Source: Azospirillum sp. CAG:239 (GTDB lineage Bacteria > Pseudomonadota > Alphaproteobacteria > RF32 > CAG-239). From it: a stretch of DNA of 64,000 bases. The notes under the pieces are model-generated. The model was not told where the DNA came from and ran no database searches. It worked only from the letters and a program-made list of their open reading frames with translations. Location: positions 1-64,000 of the forward strand of contig FR885511.1 in NCBI GenBank assembly GCA_000436375.1, given 5' to 3'. The position numbers were made by a program, and so were the translations under genes. Below are positions 54,204 through 63,496 of this stretch, one piece after another. Each line of letters begins with the position of its first letter. Position 1 is the first letter of the stretch.

Positions 54204-54769
54204 TTTTTCAGGGCGTTGAGACTTTCGCGCTGTTCGCGGGTCATGGCTTTGTATACCTGCGCCGCATTGTTATTGGCATTGGGAACATTCAGGGAGGCAG
54301 CTTTCCGGTACAGATGAAAAGCCCTGACTAAGTCTGTCTGAACCCCGATGCCGCGGGCAAACATCCATGCGAACAACTCAACAGCCTGCGGTTCGTTATC
54401 GTTGACATGTTTTTGGATTTCTTCCAACTCTACCGGCGTGACATGATTGTTTTTGACGGCAAGCAAAGTATTCTGCCATTTCAGACGCGCAGCCTTGAGC
54501 GCCGCTTCGCGTTTCAGGCGTTCGCTTTCAAGGTTGACGGCTTTCATGTCAATCGTTTTGGTTTCCTTGGGCGGCATAATCTGTTTGGCGGCTTCGTCGT
54601 CGAGAAGAAAGTCGGGCGCATTGCGGTTTTTGACAAACATCGGCAGATAGCCGCTATTGTCTGAACGCACCAGGTCACGATAAATTTCATCCAAACTGGT
54701 CGCGTGGGCGGGCAGGGATAAAAAAAGCAGGCTGAAAATGATAAAAAACCGCGTTTTTTTTAGTTTCAT
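54200..54769 (-). CDS. Exported Sel1/TPR-like repeat protein, 189 aa
   Basis: Signal peptide of about 23 residues (KKTRFFIIFSLLFLSLPAHA). After a charged region with a predicted helix (ESERLKREAALKAARLKW), residues ~130-180 carry one Sel1/TPR-like repeat: AVELFAWMFARGIGVQTDLVRAFHLYRKAASL. A periplasmic scaffold role is likely for such repeats; partner unknown. Confidence 0.7.
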   Translation of the reverse strand: MKLKKTRFFIIFSLLFLSLPAHATSLDEIYRDLVRSDNSGYLPMFVKNRNAPDFLLDDEAAKQIMPPKETKTIDMKAVNLESERLKREAALKAARLKWQNTLLAVKNNHVTPVELEEIQKHVNDNEPQAVELFAWMFARGIGVQTDLVRAFHLYRKAASLNVPNANNNAAQVYKAMTREQRESLNALKN

Positions 54770-54867
54770 TTCTTTATTTTTAACAAATTGTCATTATTCT
54801 TATACTACTTGAGACCCGTTGCTAAGAAAAGGATATTTTGGGGTTTATGAACAAATTAGAGGGCAAA

Positions 54868-55797
54868 ATGCAAAAGATATATAATTCGGTTACGGAAATG
54901 GTCGGCCGGACGCCGCTGGTTAATTTGTCGCGGCTGGCGAAAAAATTTAAGGTCAAGGCCAATATTCTGGCCAAGTGTGAATTTTACAATCCGGTTTTTT
55001 CGGTAAAGGACAGAGTTGCCCTGAAAATGATTGAAAAGGCCGAAGAGGCCGGTTTGGTCAGGGAAGACACGGTTTTTGTCGAAGCAACTTCGGGAAATAC
55101 GGGTATCGGACTGGCGGCCGTCTGCGCGGCCAGAGGATATAAACTGGTGATTATCATGCCGGAAAACATGTCGCAGGAACGAATTAAACTGATGCGCCAT
55201 TTTGGTGCCGAGGTTATTTTGACGCCGGCGGAAGACGGCATGACGGGTTCAATAAACAAAGCGGAAATTCTGGCAGAGAAAAATCCGGCCGTGCTTTTGC
55301 TCAGACAATTTGAAAACGAGGCCAATCCGGATGCGCACAAATTCGGCACCAGCATTGAAATTCTGGAAGATACCGGCGGCGATGTCGATTGTCTGGTCAG
55401 CGCTGTCGGTACGGCCGGAACGGTCAGCGGCATTGCTTCGGCTCTCAGGACCTATAATCCCGAATTGTATGTGGCGGCGGTGGAACCGGCGGCAAGTCCG
55501 GTTTTAAACGGCGGCAAAGCCGGCCCTCATAAAATTCCGGGCATCGGCGCCGGTTTTGTGCCGAAATTTTATGACCCGAAACTGATTGACGAAGTTATCG
55601 ACATTAAAGATGAAGAAGCTGCTGATATAGCCAAGGCGACAGCCCGCTGCGAAGGGTTGGCCGTCGGCGTTTCGGCCGGAGCGGCTTTGGCGGCGGCAGT
55701 CAAAATCGGCCAGCGGCAGGAAATGAAAGGCAAGAATATTGTCGTTATTCTGCCTGATGCGGCGGAAAGGTATCTTTCTACCGGCCTGCTTGATTGA
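54868..55797 (+). CDS. cysK: Cysteine synthase (O-acetylserine sulfhydrylase)
   Basis: PLP enzyme making L-cysteine from O-acetylserine and sulfide. The PLP Lys is K47 in NPVFSVKDRV; EATSGNTGI at 72-80 binds the substrate; GTAGTVSGIA near 185 binds the phosphate. 309 residues from the ATG at 54868, chosen because GAGG lies six bases upstream and family proteins begin KIYNSVTE; earlier TTG and ATG codons exist at 54838 and 54847. First gene of a likely cysK-tyrA-lptG-PAP2 run. Confidence 0.94.
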   Translation: MQKIYNSVTEMVGRTPLVNLSRLAKKFKVKANILAKCEFYNPVFSVKDRVALKMIEKAEEAGLVREDTVFVEATSGNTGIGLAAVCAARGYKLVIIMPENMSQERIKLMRHFGAEVILTPAEDGMTGSINKAEILAEKNPAVLLLRQFENEANPDAHKFGTSIEILEDTGGDVDCLVSAVGTAGTVSGIASALRTYNPELYVAAVEPAASPVLNGGKAGPHKIPGIGAGFVPKFYDPKLIDEVIDIKDEEAADIAKATARCEGLAVGVSAGAALAAAVKIGQRQEMKGKNIVVILPDAAERYLSTGLLD

Positions 55798-55814
55798 ATT
55801 TGGGACGTTAACTG

Positions 55815-56747
55815 ATGCTTTTTGACAAAATAACCATTATCGGTATCGGGCTAATAGGTTCTTCACTGGCCCGGGTAATCATGAAAAAAGGACTGGCGGG
55901 AAAGCTTTGCGCCTGTGACAAAAATAAGGAATATCTGGCCGAAGCTCGGGAGCTGGGCATTGTTGACGAAATCAGCGAAGATCTGGGGAAGGCCGTCGAA
56001 AATGCCGATTTGGTTGTTTATGCAACGCCGGTCGGTGCATACGGCGAGATTACCCGACAGATCGTTCCGCATTTGAAAAAAGGCGTTATTCTTACCGATG
56101 TCGGTTCGATTAAGAAGTATTCCATTCGCAAAATAGAAGAAAACCTGCCGGAAAACGCCGATGTTGTCGTTGTGCCCGGGCATCCGGTGGCCGGTACGGA
56201 AAAATCTGGTCCGGCCAACGGCTTTGATACACTTTTCGAAGGACGCTGGTATATTGTAACGCCGTCTTTCCGTTCGACAGAAGAAGCGGTGGCGAAAGTT
56301 TCCGAACTTTGGGCGGCGGCCAGAATGAAAGTGGACAAGATGACGCCGGAACACCATGACAAGGTTATGGCGGCGGTTTCGCATCTGCCGCATTTGATTG
56401 CTTTTTCCATCGTCGGCACGGTTTCGGATTTGGAAGGTTATGAAAAACAGGAGATTATAAAATATTCGGCTTCGGGTTTCCGCGACTTTACGCGTATTGC
56501 CGGTTCGGATCCGACGATGTGGCGCGACGTGTTTCTGAACAACAAGGAAACCATTTTGGAACTGATTCAGCGGTTTGTCGAAGATTTAATCGCTCTGGAG
56601 AGAAATATCCGCTGGAATGAGGGTAACAAGCTGTTTGAACTGTTTTCCCGCACGCAGAAAATACGCAGGGAGGTTATTGAGGCACGGCAGGAACAGCCTG
56701 AACACGAAAAACGCCTGTTGGCTGAAATCAATAAGCTTGATAAATAA
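55815..56747 (+). CDS. tyrA: Prephenate/arogenate dehydrogenase
   Basis: Tyrosine pathway enzyme. NAD(P)-binding GIGLIGSS is at residues 10-17; DVGSIKK near 95 and PGHPVAGTEKSGP near 120 with the catalytic His are the family motifs. 310 residues, without a chorismate mutase or ACT domain, like the TyrC/cyclohexadienyl type in alphaproteobacteria. 17 bp after cysK. Confidence 0.93.
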   Translation: MLFDKITIIGIGLIGSSLARVIMKKGLAGKLCACDKNKEYLAEARELGIVDEISEDLGKAVENADLVVYATPVGAYGEITRQIVPHLKKGVILTDVGSIKKYSIRKIEENLPENADVVVVPGHPVAGTEKSGPANGFDTLFEGRWYIVTPSFRSTEEAVAKVSELWAAARMKVDKMTPEHHDKVMAAVSHLPHLIAFSIVGTVSDLEGYEKQEIIKYSASGFRDFTRIAGSDPTMWRDVFLNNKETILELIQRFVEDLIALERNIRWNEGNKLFELFSRTQKIRREVIEARQEQPEHEKRLLAEINKLDK

Positions 56748-56796
56748 TCCAAATTTATATATTCTGACAGAAATTCAGACAACAGAAGTATAACCG

Positions 56797-57903
56797 ATGA
56801 ACCCGAATGCTATTCTAGGAAAATATTTAATCAAACAGATCGTTATCAATTTTCTGGCCGTTTTGCTGATGGTTATGGGAATTGTACTGATGTTTGAAGT
56901 AATTGAGCTGCTGCGCCGCACTTCCGACCGAACCGATGTCGATGCCTGGTTTATTATGCAGATGGCGGTAACCAAGCTGCCGCGGACGCTGGAAATGGTG
57001 TTTCCCTTTGTGATGATGATTGCGGCAATGATTACCTTCTGGCGGTTGAGCAAAAGCAACGAATTTGTGATTATCCGGGCCGCCGGCGTTTCCATCTGGG
57101 GCTTTCTGACACCGGTGCTGTTTGCCGTTTTTACTGTCGGCGTTTTGAATATTACGGTCATCAATCCGATTTCGGCGCAGATGTACGAGGCTTATGAAAC
57201 GCTGGATTACCGTTTTAAGACCAAGAATCCGAAAGCCGTGCTGTTTTCGGACAAGGGATTGTGGATAAGGGAAGCCATTGACGAGAACCGGTTTCTGGTT
57301 TTGCAGGCAAAATCGCTGCGGCAGGAAGGGAAAAACCTGCTGCTGCGTGATGTCGACATCTTGGAAATGGATCGTAATTCACAGATTTTAAAAAGGGTCG
57401 AGGCTTTTGCCGCCGTTTTGGAAAACAAGGAATTTGAACTTAAGGACGTTAAAGTTTTCGAGGCCGGCAAGCCGACGCTGAATCTGAACAACGTCAAATA
57501 TCAGACGACGCTGACGGCTGAAAGAATCAAAGAAAACTTTGTGGATCCGGAGGCTATTTCTTTCTGGGATTTGCCGGGAACCATAAAATTTTACGAAATG
57601 TCGGGTTTTTCGGCGCTGCGGCACCATATGCGCTATCTTACGCTGCTGGCTTCGCCTTTTATGCTCTGCGCGATGGTTCTGGTCGCGGCGGTGTTTGCGC
57701 TGCGTCCGAACAACAGGCGCGGCGGCGTAATGTTTTTGATTGTCGGCGGCATTGCTACGGGTTTTATGGTCTATTTTATGTCGCAGGTAATTTACGCCTT
57801 CGGCATCAACGGTTATATTCCGAGTTTCTTTGCCGCCTGGACACCGGCGCTGATTGCCGCTTTGATCAGCGTTTCCATTCTGCTGCATTTGGAAGACGGT
57901 TAG
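56797..57903 (+). CDS. lptG: LPS export system permease LptG
   Basis: Inner-membrane component of the LptB2FG transporter that sends lipopolysaccharide to the outer membrane. Six hydrophobic segments (about 12-34, 64-82, 100-120, 278-300, 307-327 and 335-358) flank a periplasmic beta-jellyroll in residues ~125-270. LFEVIELLRR-like and ALRPNNRRGGV motifs favour LptF/LptG. lptF is not next to it here. The last stop codon abuts the next ATG (TAGATG). Confidence 0.9.
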   Translation: MNPNAILGKYLIKQIVINFLAVLLMVMGIVLMFEVIELLRRTSDRTDVDAWFIMQMAVTKLPRTLEMVFPFVMMIAAMITFWRLSKSNEFVIIRAAGVSIWGFLTPVLFAVFTVGVLNITVINPISAQMYEAYETLDYRFKTKNPKAVLFSDKGLWIREAIDENRFLVLQAKSLRQEGKNLLLRDVDILEMDRNSQILKRVEAFAAVLENKEFELKDVKVFEAGKPTLNLNNVKYQTTLTAERIKENFVDPEAISFWDLPGTIKFYEMSGFSALRHHMRYLTLLASPFMLCAMVLVAAVFALRPNNRRGGVMFLIVGGIATGFMVYFMSQVIYAFGINGYIPSFFAAWTPALIAALISVSILLHLEDG

Positions 57904-58503
57904 ATGTCGCTTTCCGCTGCCGTCGGTTCCTGGGACATTTATGTAAGTTCGCTGTTTTATGACGGCGGACATTTTTTGCTGGAAGATAATTTTTTAGGCA
58001 ATCTCATCCGCCGGGGAATTCCGGAGCTGATTGTTCTGTCCGCAGCGGTAATTTTTGCAGTCTGGCTGTATGGAAAAATAAGCTGCCGGGTTTGCGGCGG
58101 GATAGACAACAGGGTTGTTCTGCTGACTTCGGGAACCATGCTGGTTGGACCTTTTTTGATTGTGAACGGCATTTTCAAAACGTTTTGGGGACGGGCGCGG
58201 CCGAGGGATATTGACCTTTTCGGCGGCAGCAAGGCGTTTAGTCTGCCGTTGGAAATATCAAATCAGTGCGCGTGGGACTGTTCCTTTATGTCCGGCCATA
58301 CGGCGGTGGCTTTCTGGCTGCTGGCACCGGCGCTGCTGGCTCCAAAAAAGTTTCGCTCTTTCGCGGTTGCGGCTGCGTTGCTTTTTGGCATGACGACGGC
58401 GGTTTTCCGTATAGGTCAAGGCGCACATTTCTTTTCCGACGTCGCGTTTTCGGCGCTGGTCATGAGTCTGTTGATTGTTGCCGTTTACCGCCGGTTGTTT
58501 TGA
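57904..58503 (+). CDS. PAP2-family membrane phosphatase (LpxE/PgpB-like)
   Basis: 199 residues with about five membrane segments. The three phosphatase motifs are K-x6-RP in KTFWGRARP (~98-106), SGH in FMSGHTA (~128-134) and R-x5-H in RIGQGAHFFSD (~165-172). Such enzymes dephosphorylate lipid A, undecaprenyl-PP or phosphatidylglycerol-P. Adjacent to lptG, a lipid A-related role such as LpxE is plausible but unproven. Confidence 0.82.
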   Translation: MSLSAAVGSWDIYVSSLFYDGGHFLLEDNFLGNLIRRGIPELIVLSAAVIFAVWLYGKISCRVCGGIDNRVVLLTSGTMLVGPFLIVNGIFKTFWGRARPRDIDLFGGSKAFSLPLEISNQCAWDCSFMSGHTAVAFWLLAPALLAPKKFRSFAVAAALLFGMTTAVFRIGQGAHFFSDVAFSALVMSLLIVAVYRRLF

Positions 58504-58505
58504 TT

Positions 58506-59162
58506 TTATTTTATGCAGACGTCGGGCGCGCGCAAATAGAGCGGTTTCGGGAAATCGAAGATTTTGTTTTGATATTTTTGCAGGCCGCAGGCAGCGAGGT
58601 CTTCTATCGGCGGGCAGTTCAGCATCTTAATCGCATGCAGGCTCAAGCCGCTGGGTTTGTTTAAAAAACGTTCGACGCCGTCGCCGACCAGCGTAACTTT
58701 GGAACCGCGAAGCCTGTCAATGATTTCTTCATAAGTTCCGGCGGCGGGTTCGGTCGTTTTTTTCAGTTTTTCGTCAAAGAGCTGATAATAAAAGTCTTCG
58801 CGTTTAGTTTCGATAATGACGGCGTTAATTCTGGCTGTTTCTTGCGCGTCAAGACTGTGCGCGTAGGCTTCGAAAGCCGAAACGCCGATGATTTTGGTTT
58901 TCGGACAAGCCAATCCGAAAGCCCGGGCGGCGGAAATGGAAGAACGGACGCCGGTAAAAGAGCCGGGTCCGGTGCAGACGACCGCCAGCCCCAAATCTTT
59001 GAACTGCAGGTTTTCGGCTTCCAACGTGTTGCGGATTTCGGGAATGAGAACTTCCGCCTGTCCGAAGTCCATCTCTTCCTGAAACAGGTCTATGGTTCGG
59101 CCGTCTTTGCTTAAAAGCACGGAAACGCCGTTGGCGGTAGTATCAAAAGCCAGAGTATACAT
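58506..59162 (-). CDS. tsaB: tRNA t6A biosynthesis protein TsaB
   Basis: Scaffold of the TsaBDE complex. LAFDTTANGVSVLL at the N-terminus and CTGPGSFTGVRSSISAARAFGLA near 65-87 are the ASKHA-type TsaB motifs. 218 residues from the ATG at 59162; a GTG three codons upstream is possible. The TsaE partner is at 31.6-32.1 kb. It converges with the PAP2 gene, two bases apart. Confidence 0.93.
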   Translation of the reverse strand: MYTLAFDTTANGVSVLLSKDGRTIDLFQEEMDFGQAEVLIPEIRNTLEAENLQFKDLGLAVVCTGPGSFTGVRSSISAARAFGLACPKTKIIGVSAFEAYAHSLDAQETARINAVIIETKREDFYYQLFDEKLKKTTEPAAGTYEEIIDRLRGSKVTLVGDGVERFLNKPSGLSLHAIKMLNCPPIEDLAACGLQKYQNKIFDFPKPLYLRAPDVCIK

Positions 59163-59259
59163 TTTATTCACTTGTCCTGCATTTTTAAGTTTTACTAATT
59201 GTTTTTATATTATAGATTATAAAAACAGACAATAATTTTAATAAAAAATCAGAAAAATT

Positions 59260-60939
59260 ATGAGTTACGAGCTGTTACAAGACATGTTTTACGCCGCGCC
59301 GGAGCTGTGGTACATCTTGGGCGCGGCGTTTGCCGCATTATTGGCTTTTCTGATGTATAACGGCGTTAAGATTTTGAAACTTCGCCAAAAAAACTATTTT
59401 CTGAACCGTGACCGGGAGCGTTATGCAGAAACGCTTTACGCTTCCAAAGACGGTTATTTCGCCTTTATTTATCCCGACGAAAAAGTCAATGATCCGCGCA
59501 AAACCATCAAGGAAAGATGTTCGCGCCGTCTCGCGGTAATCCTTAATCTGGAAAAAGGGACGAACTCTTCTTTTGAAGATGTTTTGAAAACCCTTTATAA
59601 AGACGATGCCAAAAAACTGGTCAAGTATGTCAGTCTGCTGATGGACGACGGCGTTTCCTTTGAAGAAGAGTTTGTGCTGAAAAGCAACGGCAAGCATATT
59701 AATCTGGCCGGTTCGCGGATTAACGGAATTGACGGCAACATTTACTGTGACATGATATGGTTTCGCGACGTGAGTTTTGAATCCAACCGAATCAGCGATC
59801 TGGAGCAGGAAAAGGAAGCTTCGCAGGAAAAAGTCCGGCAGCTGCGCGACCTGATTGACAATATTCCCTATCCGGTCTGGCTGCGTGACGAAAATTTGAA
59901 ACCGGTGCTGGTAAACAGGAAGTATGCCGAGTTTGTACCCGAAGCCGGACCGGAGGAAATTGTCGCGCGGGGGCTTGAAATTCAGGGAATCAACGGCGAG
60001 AGCATTTCGACAAATCTGGCTTTGGTGGCTCATACGGCGAATCGGGTAAAAAAGGAAACGGTTTCACTGGTCAAAAACGGCGAAAGACATTCCTTTGAGG
60101 TTATCGAAACGCCTTTTCATGCAGGACAAAGTCTGGATAAGATATGTACGGCCGGGGCGTTGATTGAAGTAACGGAACTTGACGAACTAAAGAGGAACCT
60201 AAAGCTGCATCAGAATGCGCATCTGGAAATTCTCGGCGCTTTGGGAACGGCTTTTGCGGTTTTTGACAACGGTTTCAGGCTTTCCTTTTACAATAAGGCT
60301 TTTGCCTCTTTTTGGGGACTGGAAGATGTCTGGCTGGAAAGTAATCCGACTTATGCTTCGTTTCTGGACGTTATCCGTGAAAAAAGGATGCTGCCGGAAG
60401 TTCCTGATTTTCGTCTGTATAAAAACGATGAGCAAAAGGACTTTTCGGCGATTATCGAACCGAAGGAAGATATGCTGCATCTGCCGGACGGCAGAACTTT
60501 CCGGCGGGTGCGGGCGCCGCATCCGATGGGCGGTCTGGTGTTTGCCTTTGAAGACGTATCCGACCGTCTGGCGACGCGGCGGGCATACAATTCCCTGTTG
60601 TCGGTGCAGCAGGAGATTCTGGACAATCTGTTTGATCCGGTTCTCATCTTTGGTTCTAACGGCCGTTTAAATTTTTTCAACAGGGCATATCTTGAGATGT
60701 GGGAAGTTGATGAGATTAAGCTGCAGAACGACCCCGGCATTGACGAAATTATCGAATCGCAGGCGAAGTTTTTCGGTAACGTTGACGACTGGCCGTTGTT
60801 GAAAAAAGACATTATTCAGCATCTTACCAGCCTGACGACCAGGAGTTTCAGCCTTAAACGCAGCGACGGCGTTTCAATTGAGGTTTTGACGACCGCGCTT
60901 TCCGACGGGTCGATTATGATTACTTACAAACAAATTTGA
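59260..60939 (+). CDS. Membrane-anchored PAS-domain protein without kinase domain, 559 aa
   Basis: One membrane helix at residues ~14-35, then three or four PAS-like domains: ~45-175, ~195-305 (DNIPYPVWLRDENLKPVLVN), ~320-430 (GTAFAVFDNGFRLSFYNKAF) and ~445-558 (FDPVLIFGSNGRLNFFNRAY). The order matches the N-terminal half of an alphaproteobacterial multi-PAS histidine kinase family, but the frame stops right after the last PAS domain, with no HisKA or HATPase downstream. It may signal through a partner or be a truncated kinase. Confidence 0.8.
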   Translation: MSYELLQDMFYAAPELWYILGAAFAALLAFLMYNGVKILKLRQKNYFLNRDRERYAETLYASKDGYFAFIYPDEKVNDPRKTIKERCSRRLAVILNLEKGTNSSFEDVLKTLYKDDAKKLVKYVSLLMDDGVSFEEEFVLKSNGKHINLAGSRINGIDGNIYCDMIWFRDVSFESNRISDLEQEKEASQEKVRQLRDLIDNIPYPVWLRDENLKPVLVNRKYAEFVPEAGPEEIVARGLEIQGINGESISTNLALVAHTANRVKKETVSLVKNGERHSFEVIETPFHAGQSLDKICTAGALIEVTELDELKRNLKLHQNAHLEILGALGTAFAVFDNGFRLSFYNKAFASFWGLEDVWLESNPTYASFLDVIREKRMLPEVPDFRLYKNDEQKDFSAIIEPKEDMLHLPDGRTFRRVRAPHPMGGLVFAFEDVSDRLATRRAYNSLLSVQQEILDNLFDPVLIFGSNGRLNFFNRAYLEMWEVDEIKLQNDPGIDEIIESQAKFFGNVDDWPLLKKDIIQHLTSLTTRSFSLKRSDGVSIEVLTTALSDGSIMITYKQI

Positions 60940-61095
60940 CCTTTCTTCAACTTCCGATTTCAAAAAATGGACAAAAGCCAGATTGTGTTGCCGCAAAAAG
61001 CTTATTTTCTGCCGTTTTGCGGTTAATATTTGACAAAACTCTTCGTTTGTGTCATTTTAATATGTGTTTCAGGTGTGTAAGGTCCAGAAGGGCTT

Positions 61096-61980
61096 ATGAT
61101 TGTGGAGCTTTGGATGAAAGAAGACGTTTCAAATCCGAATATCGAATGGAAAAAGAACAATTCCGATCCCAGCGAAAGGTTAACTCTGCGGATTAACCAC
61201 AAAGAAGCCGCCGCTTATTCGGCGACGAAGAAAAATTCTTTTAATGCGCCGGCAATGCCGGTTGCCGAAAATCTTCCCAAAGGTTTGAAGAAAATTCGCA
61301 AGAAAATTCGTAAGATTGATGTCCGTTCCGGTTATGAAGACGAAGATGACGAAGATTTCCAGTATATTCCCGACAGTCTGGAACAGCTGAATCAGGCCAA
61401 TTCGCTGATGAATGCTCTGAATGACGAGGAAAAACGCCTGTTGCAGCAACAGGAAAGTCTGCAAAACATGAAAATGCAACAGACGGCAGGCAAGATGGAA
61501 GCATTGGCCGTGGCTGCCAATATGGCGCGACAGGCGGGACTGACAGGCACCGAAAAAAAAGCGGTTGTCAAAAACCAGCAAACCAATGCGCCGCTGGAAG
61601 AGATTACCGAGCTTGCCGTACGCGACATTTTGAACGACCGGGAAAAAATCAGCGGCAGAAAAGTTCCGGAAGGAAAGGTTATTCAGACGCTGCGCGGCGT
61701 AAAAAGGGTTAAAGACGCCGGGGGCAACAAAGCTTTGCAAGGGTTATCGCTTGACGCGCTGCTGAAAGCCGGCGAGAAAGATATCAGTGACGAAGAACTG
61801 GCTAAAATCGCAGCCCGAGAAAATAATGCACTGGCCAAAAAAATTCTTGAAAAATCAGGTCAGGACGTTAAACGCCGGCGAAAAAAAGACGTTAAAAAGT
61901 TTCCGGACAAGACAAAGGACAAAACAAACACTCTCCTTAAACGCAATTTGTCGCTGAAAAATCTGAACGACAGGGTTTAA
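61096..61980 (+). CDS. Unrecognised basic, coiled-coil-rich protein, 294 aa
   Basis: No family recognised. Residues ~60-80 are very basic (GLKKIRKKIRK). A Gln/Met/Leu-rich coiled coil follows at ~95-145, and the C-terminal 60 residues are Lys-rich (KRRRKKDVKKFPDKTK). No membrane segment. It could bind nucleic acid or act as a structural linker; this is guesswork. A second ATG at 61114 has GGAG six bases upstream and may be the true start. Confidence 0.55.
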   Translation: MIVELWMKEDVSNPNIEWKKNNSDPSERLTLRINHKEAAAYSATKKNSFNAPAMPVAENLPKGLKKIRKKIRKIDVRSGYEDEDDEDFQYIPDSLEQLNQANSLMNALNDEEKRLLQQQESLQNMKMQQTAGKMEALAVAANMARQAGLTGTEKKAVVKNQQTNAPLEEITELAVRDILNDREKISGRKVPEGKVIQTLRGVKRVKDAGGNKALQGLSLDALLKAGEKDISDEELAKIAARENNALAKKILEKSGQDVKRRRKKDVKKFPDKTKDKTNTLLKRNLSLKNLNDRV

Positions 61981-62005
61981 TCCCGCGTTTGTTTGATAAT
62001 CGAAA

Positions 62006-63289
62006 TCATATTTGCCGGGGGTATTTTCTCATCAGATAAATCAGAAGAACCAAACCGGGAATAACCATCAGGGCGGTAATGAAAAAGAAAACGTCCCAGG
62101 AAACGCGGTCAGCCAGAAAACCGCTGGTGGCGGCAAAAACGTCGCGGGCAAAACTCATCAGAGATGACAGCAGGGCATATTGCGTTGCCGTATAGGCAAC
62201 GTTGCACAGAGAAGAAAGGTAAGCGACCAAAGCCGTGGCGCCCATGCCGGCCGAAACGTTGTCCAGAGAAATGGAAACGGTAAGCAGCCAGATGTTGTGG
62301 CCTGCGTAAGACTGGGCAACAAACATAAGATTGGTAATTCCCTGTAGTATGCCGAACCACAAAAGGGAACGCATAATGCCGAAGCGGTTGATTATCAGAC
62401 CGCCGGCAATGCCGCCGGCAATGGTGGCAATCATGCCGTAAATTTTGCTGACATAGGCAATTTCAACCTTGCTGAATCCCATGTCGTCGTAAAAGGGATA
62501 AGCCATCGGTCCCATATAGGCGTCGCTCATCCGGTAAAGGAAGATAAACAACAGAATCAGCGCCCAATCTGCCCGGCGGGTAAAATCCCTGAACGGATCG
62601 TAAACGGCGGTAAGCAGGAATTTTTTGATGCGTTTGCGAAAGGAGCCGGTATAGCATATTTCGGCTTTTTTTTCGTTTTTGGCCGGTTCACGGGAGCAGA
62701 GAACGGCAAGCATGCCGACAATCGTGCCAAGCGCCATTATCTTATATACGTCGTTCCAGTTCATGGCGGAAGCCATCCAAATGGCACCGGCACCGGAAAA
62801 AACCAATCCGAAACGATAGCCCAAAACAAAGACAGCAACGCCGGCGCCCTGTTCCTTGCTGTTGAAGCTTTCAATGCGGTAAGCATCGAGGACGATGTCC
62901 TGCGAAGCGGAAGCCACCGTAACCAGAACCGCGAAAAAAGCCATGGTAAACGGTGTTGCCGCAGGTTCAACGGTAGACATGCCGAGAATGGAAAACAGCA
63001 GGATTATCTGGATAAAAAACGCCCAGCCGCGGCGGCGTCCCAAACGACAGAACAACGGCAGCCGAATGCGATCGATTATCGGCGACCAGGCCCATTTGAA
63101 GCTGTAAGGCGTTTTGACCAGAGAAAACAGGCCGATGGCCGCGTAGGATATTCCCGCGTCCTTGAGCCAGAGGTTCAGGGTGCCGAAAACCAGCAGCAGC
63201 GGAAAGCCGCTGGAGAAACCGAGGGCAATCATGGTAAGCATTCGCTTATCCATGTAAATTTGTGCCGCTTTCCACCATTTTTTCAACAT
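62006..63289 (-). CDS. AmpG-like MFS transporter (muropeptide permease family)
   Basis: 427 residues with about twelve hydrophobic segments. ALGFSSGFPLLLVFGTLNLWLKDAG and KTPYSFKWAWSPIID are the AmpG-type N-terminal motifs; QDIVLDAYRIE near 133 is also typical. AmpG imports anhydro-muropeptides for recycling, which fits the S66 LD-carboxypeptidase at 44.9 kb. Substrate is not proven by sequence. GGGAATAA upstream supports the ATG at 63289. Confidence 0.85.
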   Translation of the reverse strand: MLKKWWKAAQIYMDKRMLTMIALGFSSGFPLLLVFGTLNLWLKDAGISYAAIGLFSLVKTPYSFKWAWSPIIDRIRLPLFCRLGRRRGWAFFIQIILLFSILGMSTVEPAATPFTMAFFAVLVTVASASQDIVLDAYRIESFNSKEQGAGVAVFVLGYRFGLVFSGAGAIWMASAMNWNDVYKIMALGTIVGMLAVLCSREPAKNEKKAEICYTGSFRKRIKKFLLTAVYDPFRDFTRRADWALILLFIFLYRMSDAYMGPMAYPFYDDMGFSKVEIAYVSKIYGMIATIAGGIAGGLIINRFGIMRSLLWFGILQGITNLMFVAQSYAGHNIWLLTVSISLDNVSAGMGATALVAYLSSLCNVAYTATQYALLSSLMSFARDVFAATSGFLADRVSWDVFFFITALMVIPGLVLLIYLMRKYPRQI

Positions 63290-63432
63290 TGATTATTCCC
63301 GCCTGATGATGTTGCAAGCATAAGCCAAATAAGTTAACTTTTTTATAATATGCACAATGATTTTTAAGGAAAATCAGACCACTGAAAAAAAGCGTTTCGT
63401 ATTAACCAAATTTTTATTTACTTGCTCTAAAT

Positions 63433-63477
63433 CTACCATATATTGTTATTTATTCTTTTATCAGCACAATATATAGT
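63433..63477. promoter_or_regulatory. Paired NrdR-type operator boxes
   Basis: CTACCATATATTGTT (63433-63447) and CACAATATATAGTAG (63465-63479) resemble the NrdR box and are inverted copies of each other. Their ATATAT cores start at 63438 and 63469, exactly 31 bp apart, the spacing (three helical turns) known for NrdR pairs. They lie 20-60 bp before the ribonucleotide reductase start. Confidence 0.75.
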
Positions 63478-63496
63478 AGGGAGGTCAAGGCAGATA

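Noticed and set aside
60986-61023. CCGCAAAA/TTTTGCGG hairpin after the PAS gene
   Set aside because: An 8-bp stem without a T tract; it could be a weak terminator or chance, and no function is supported.
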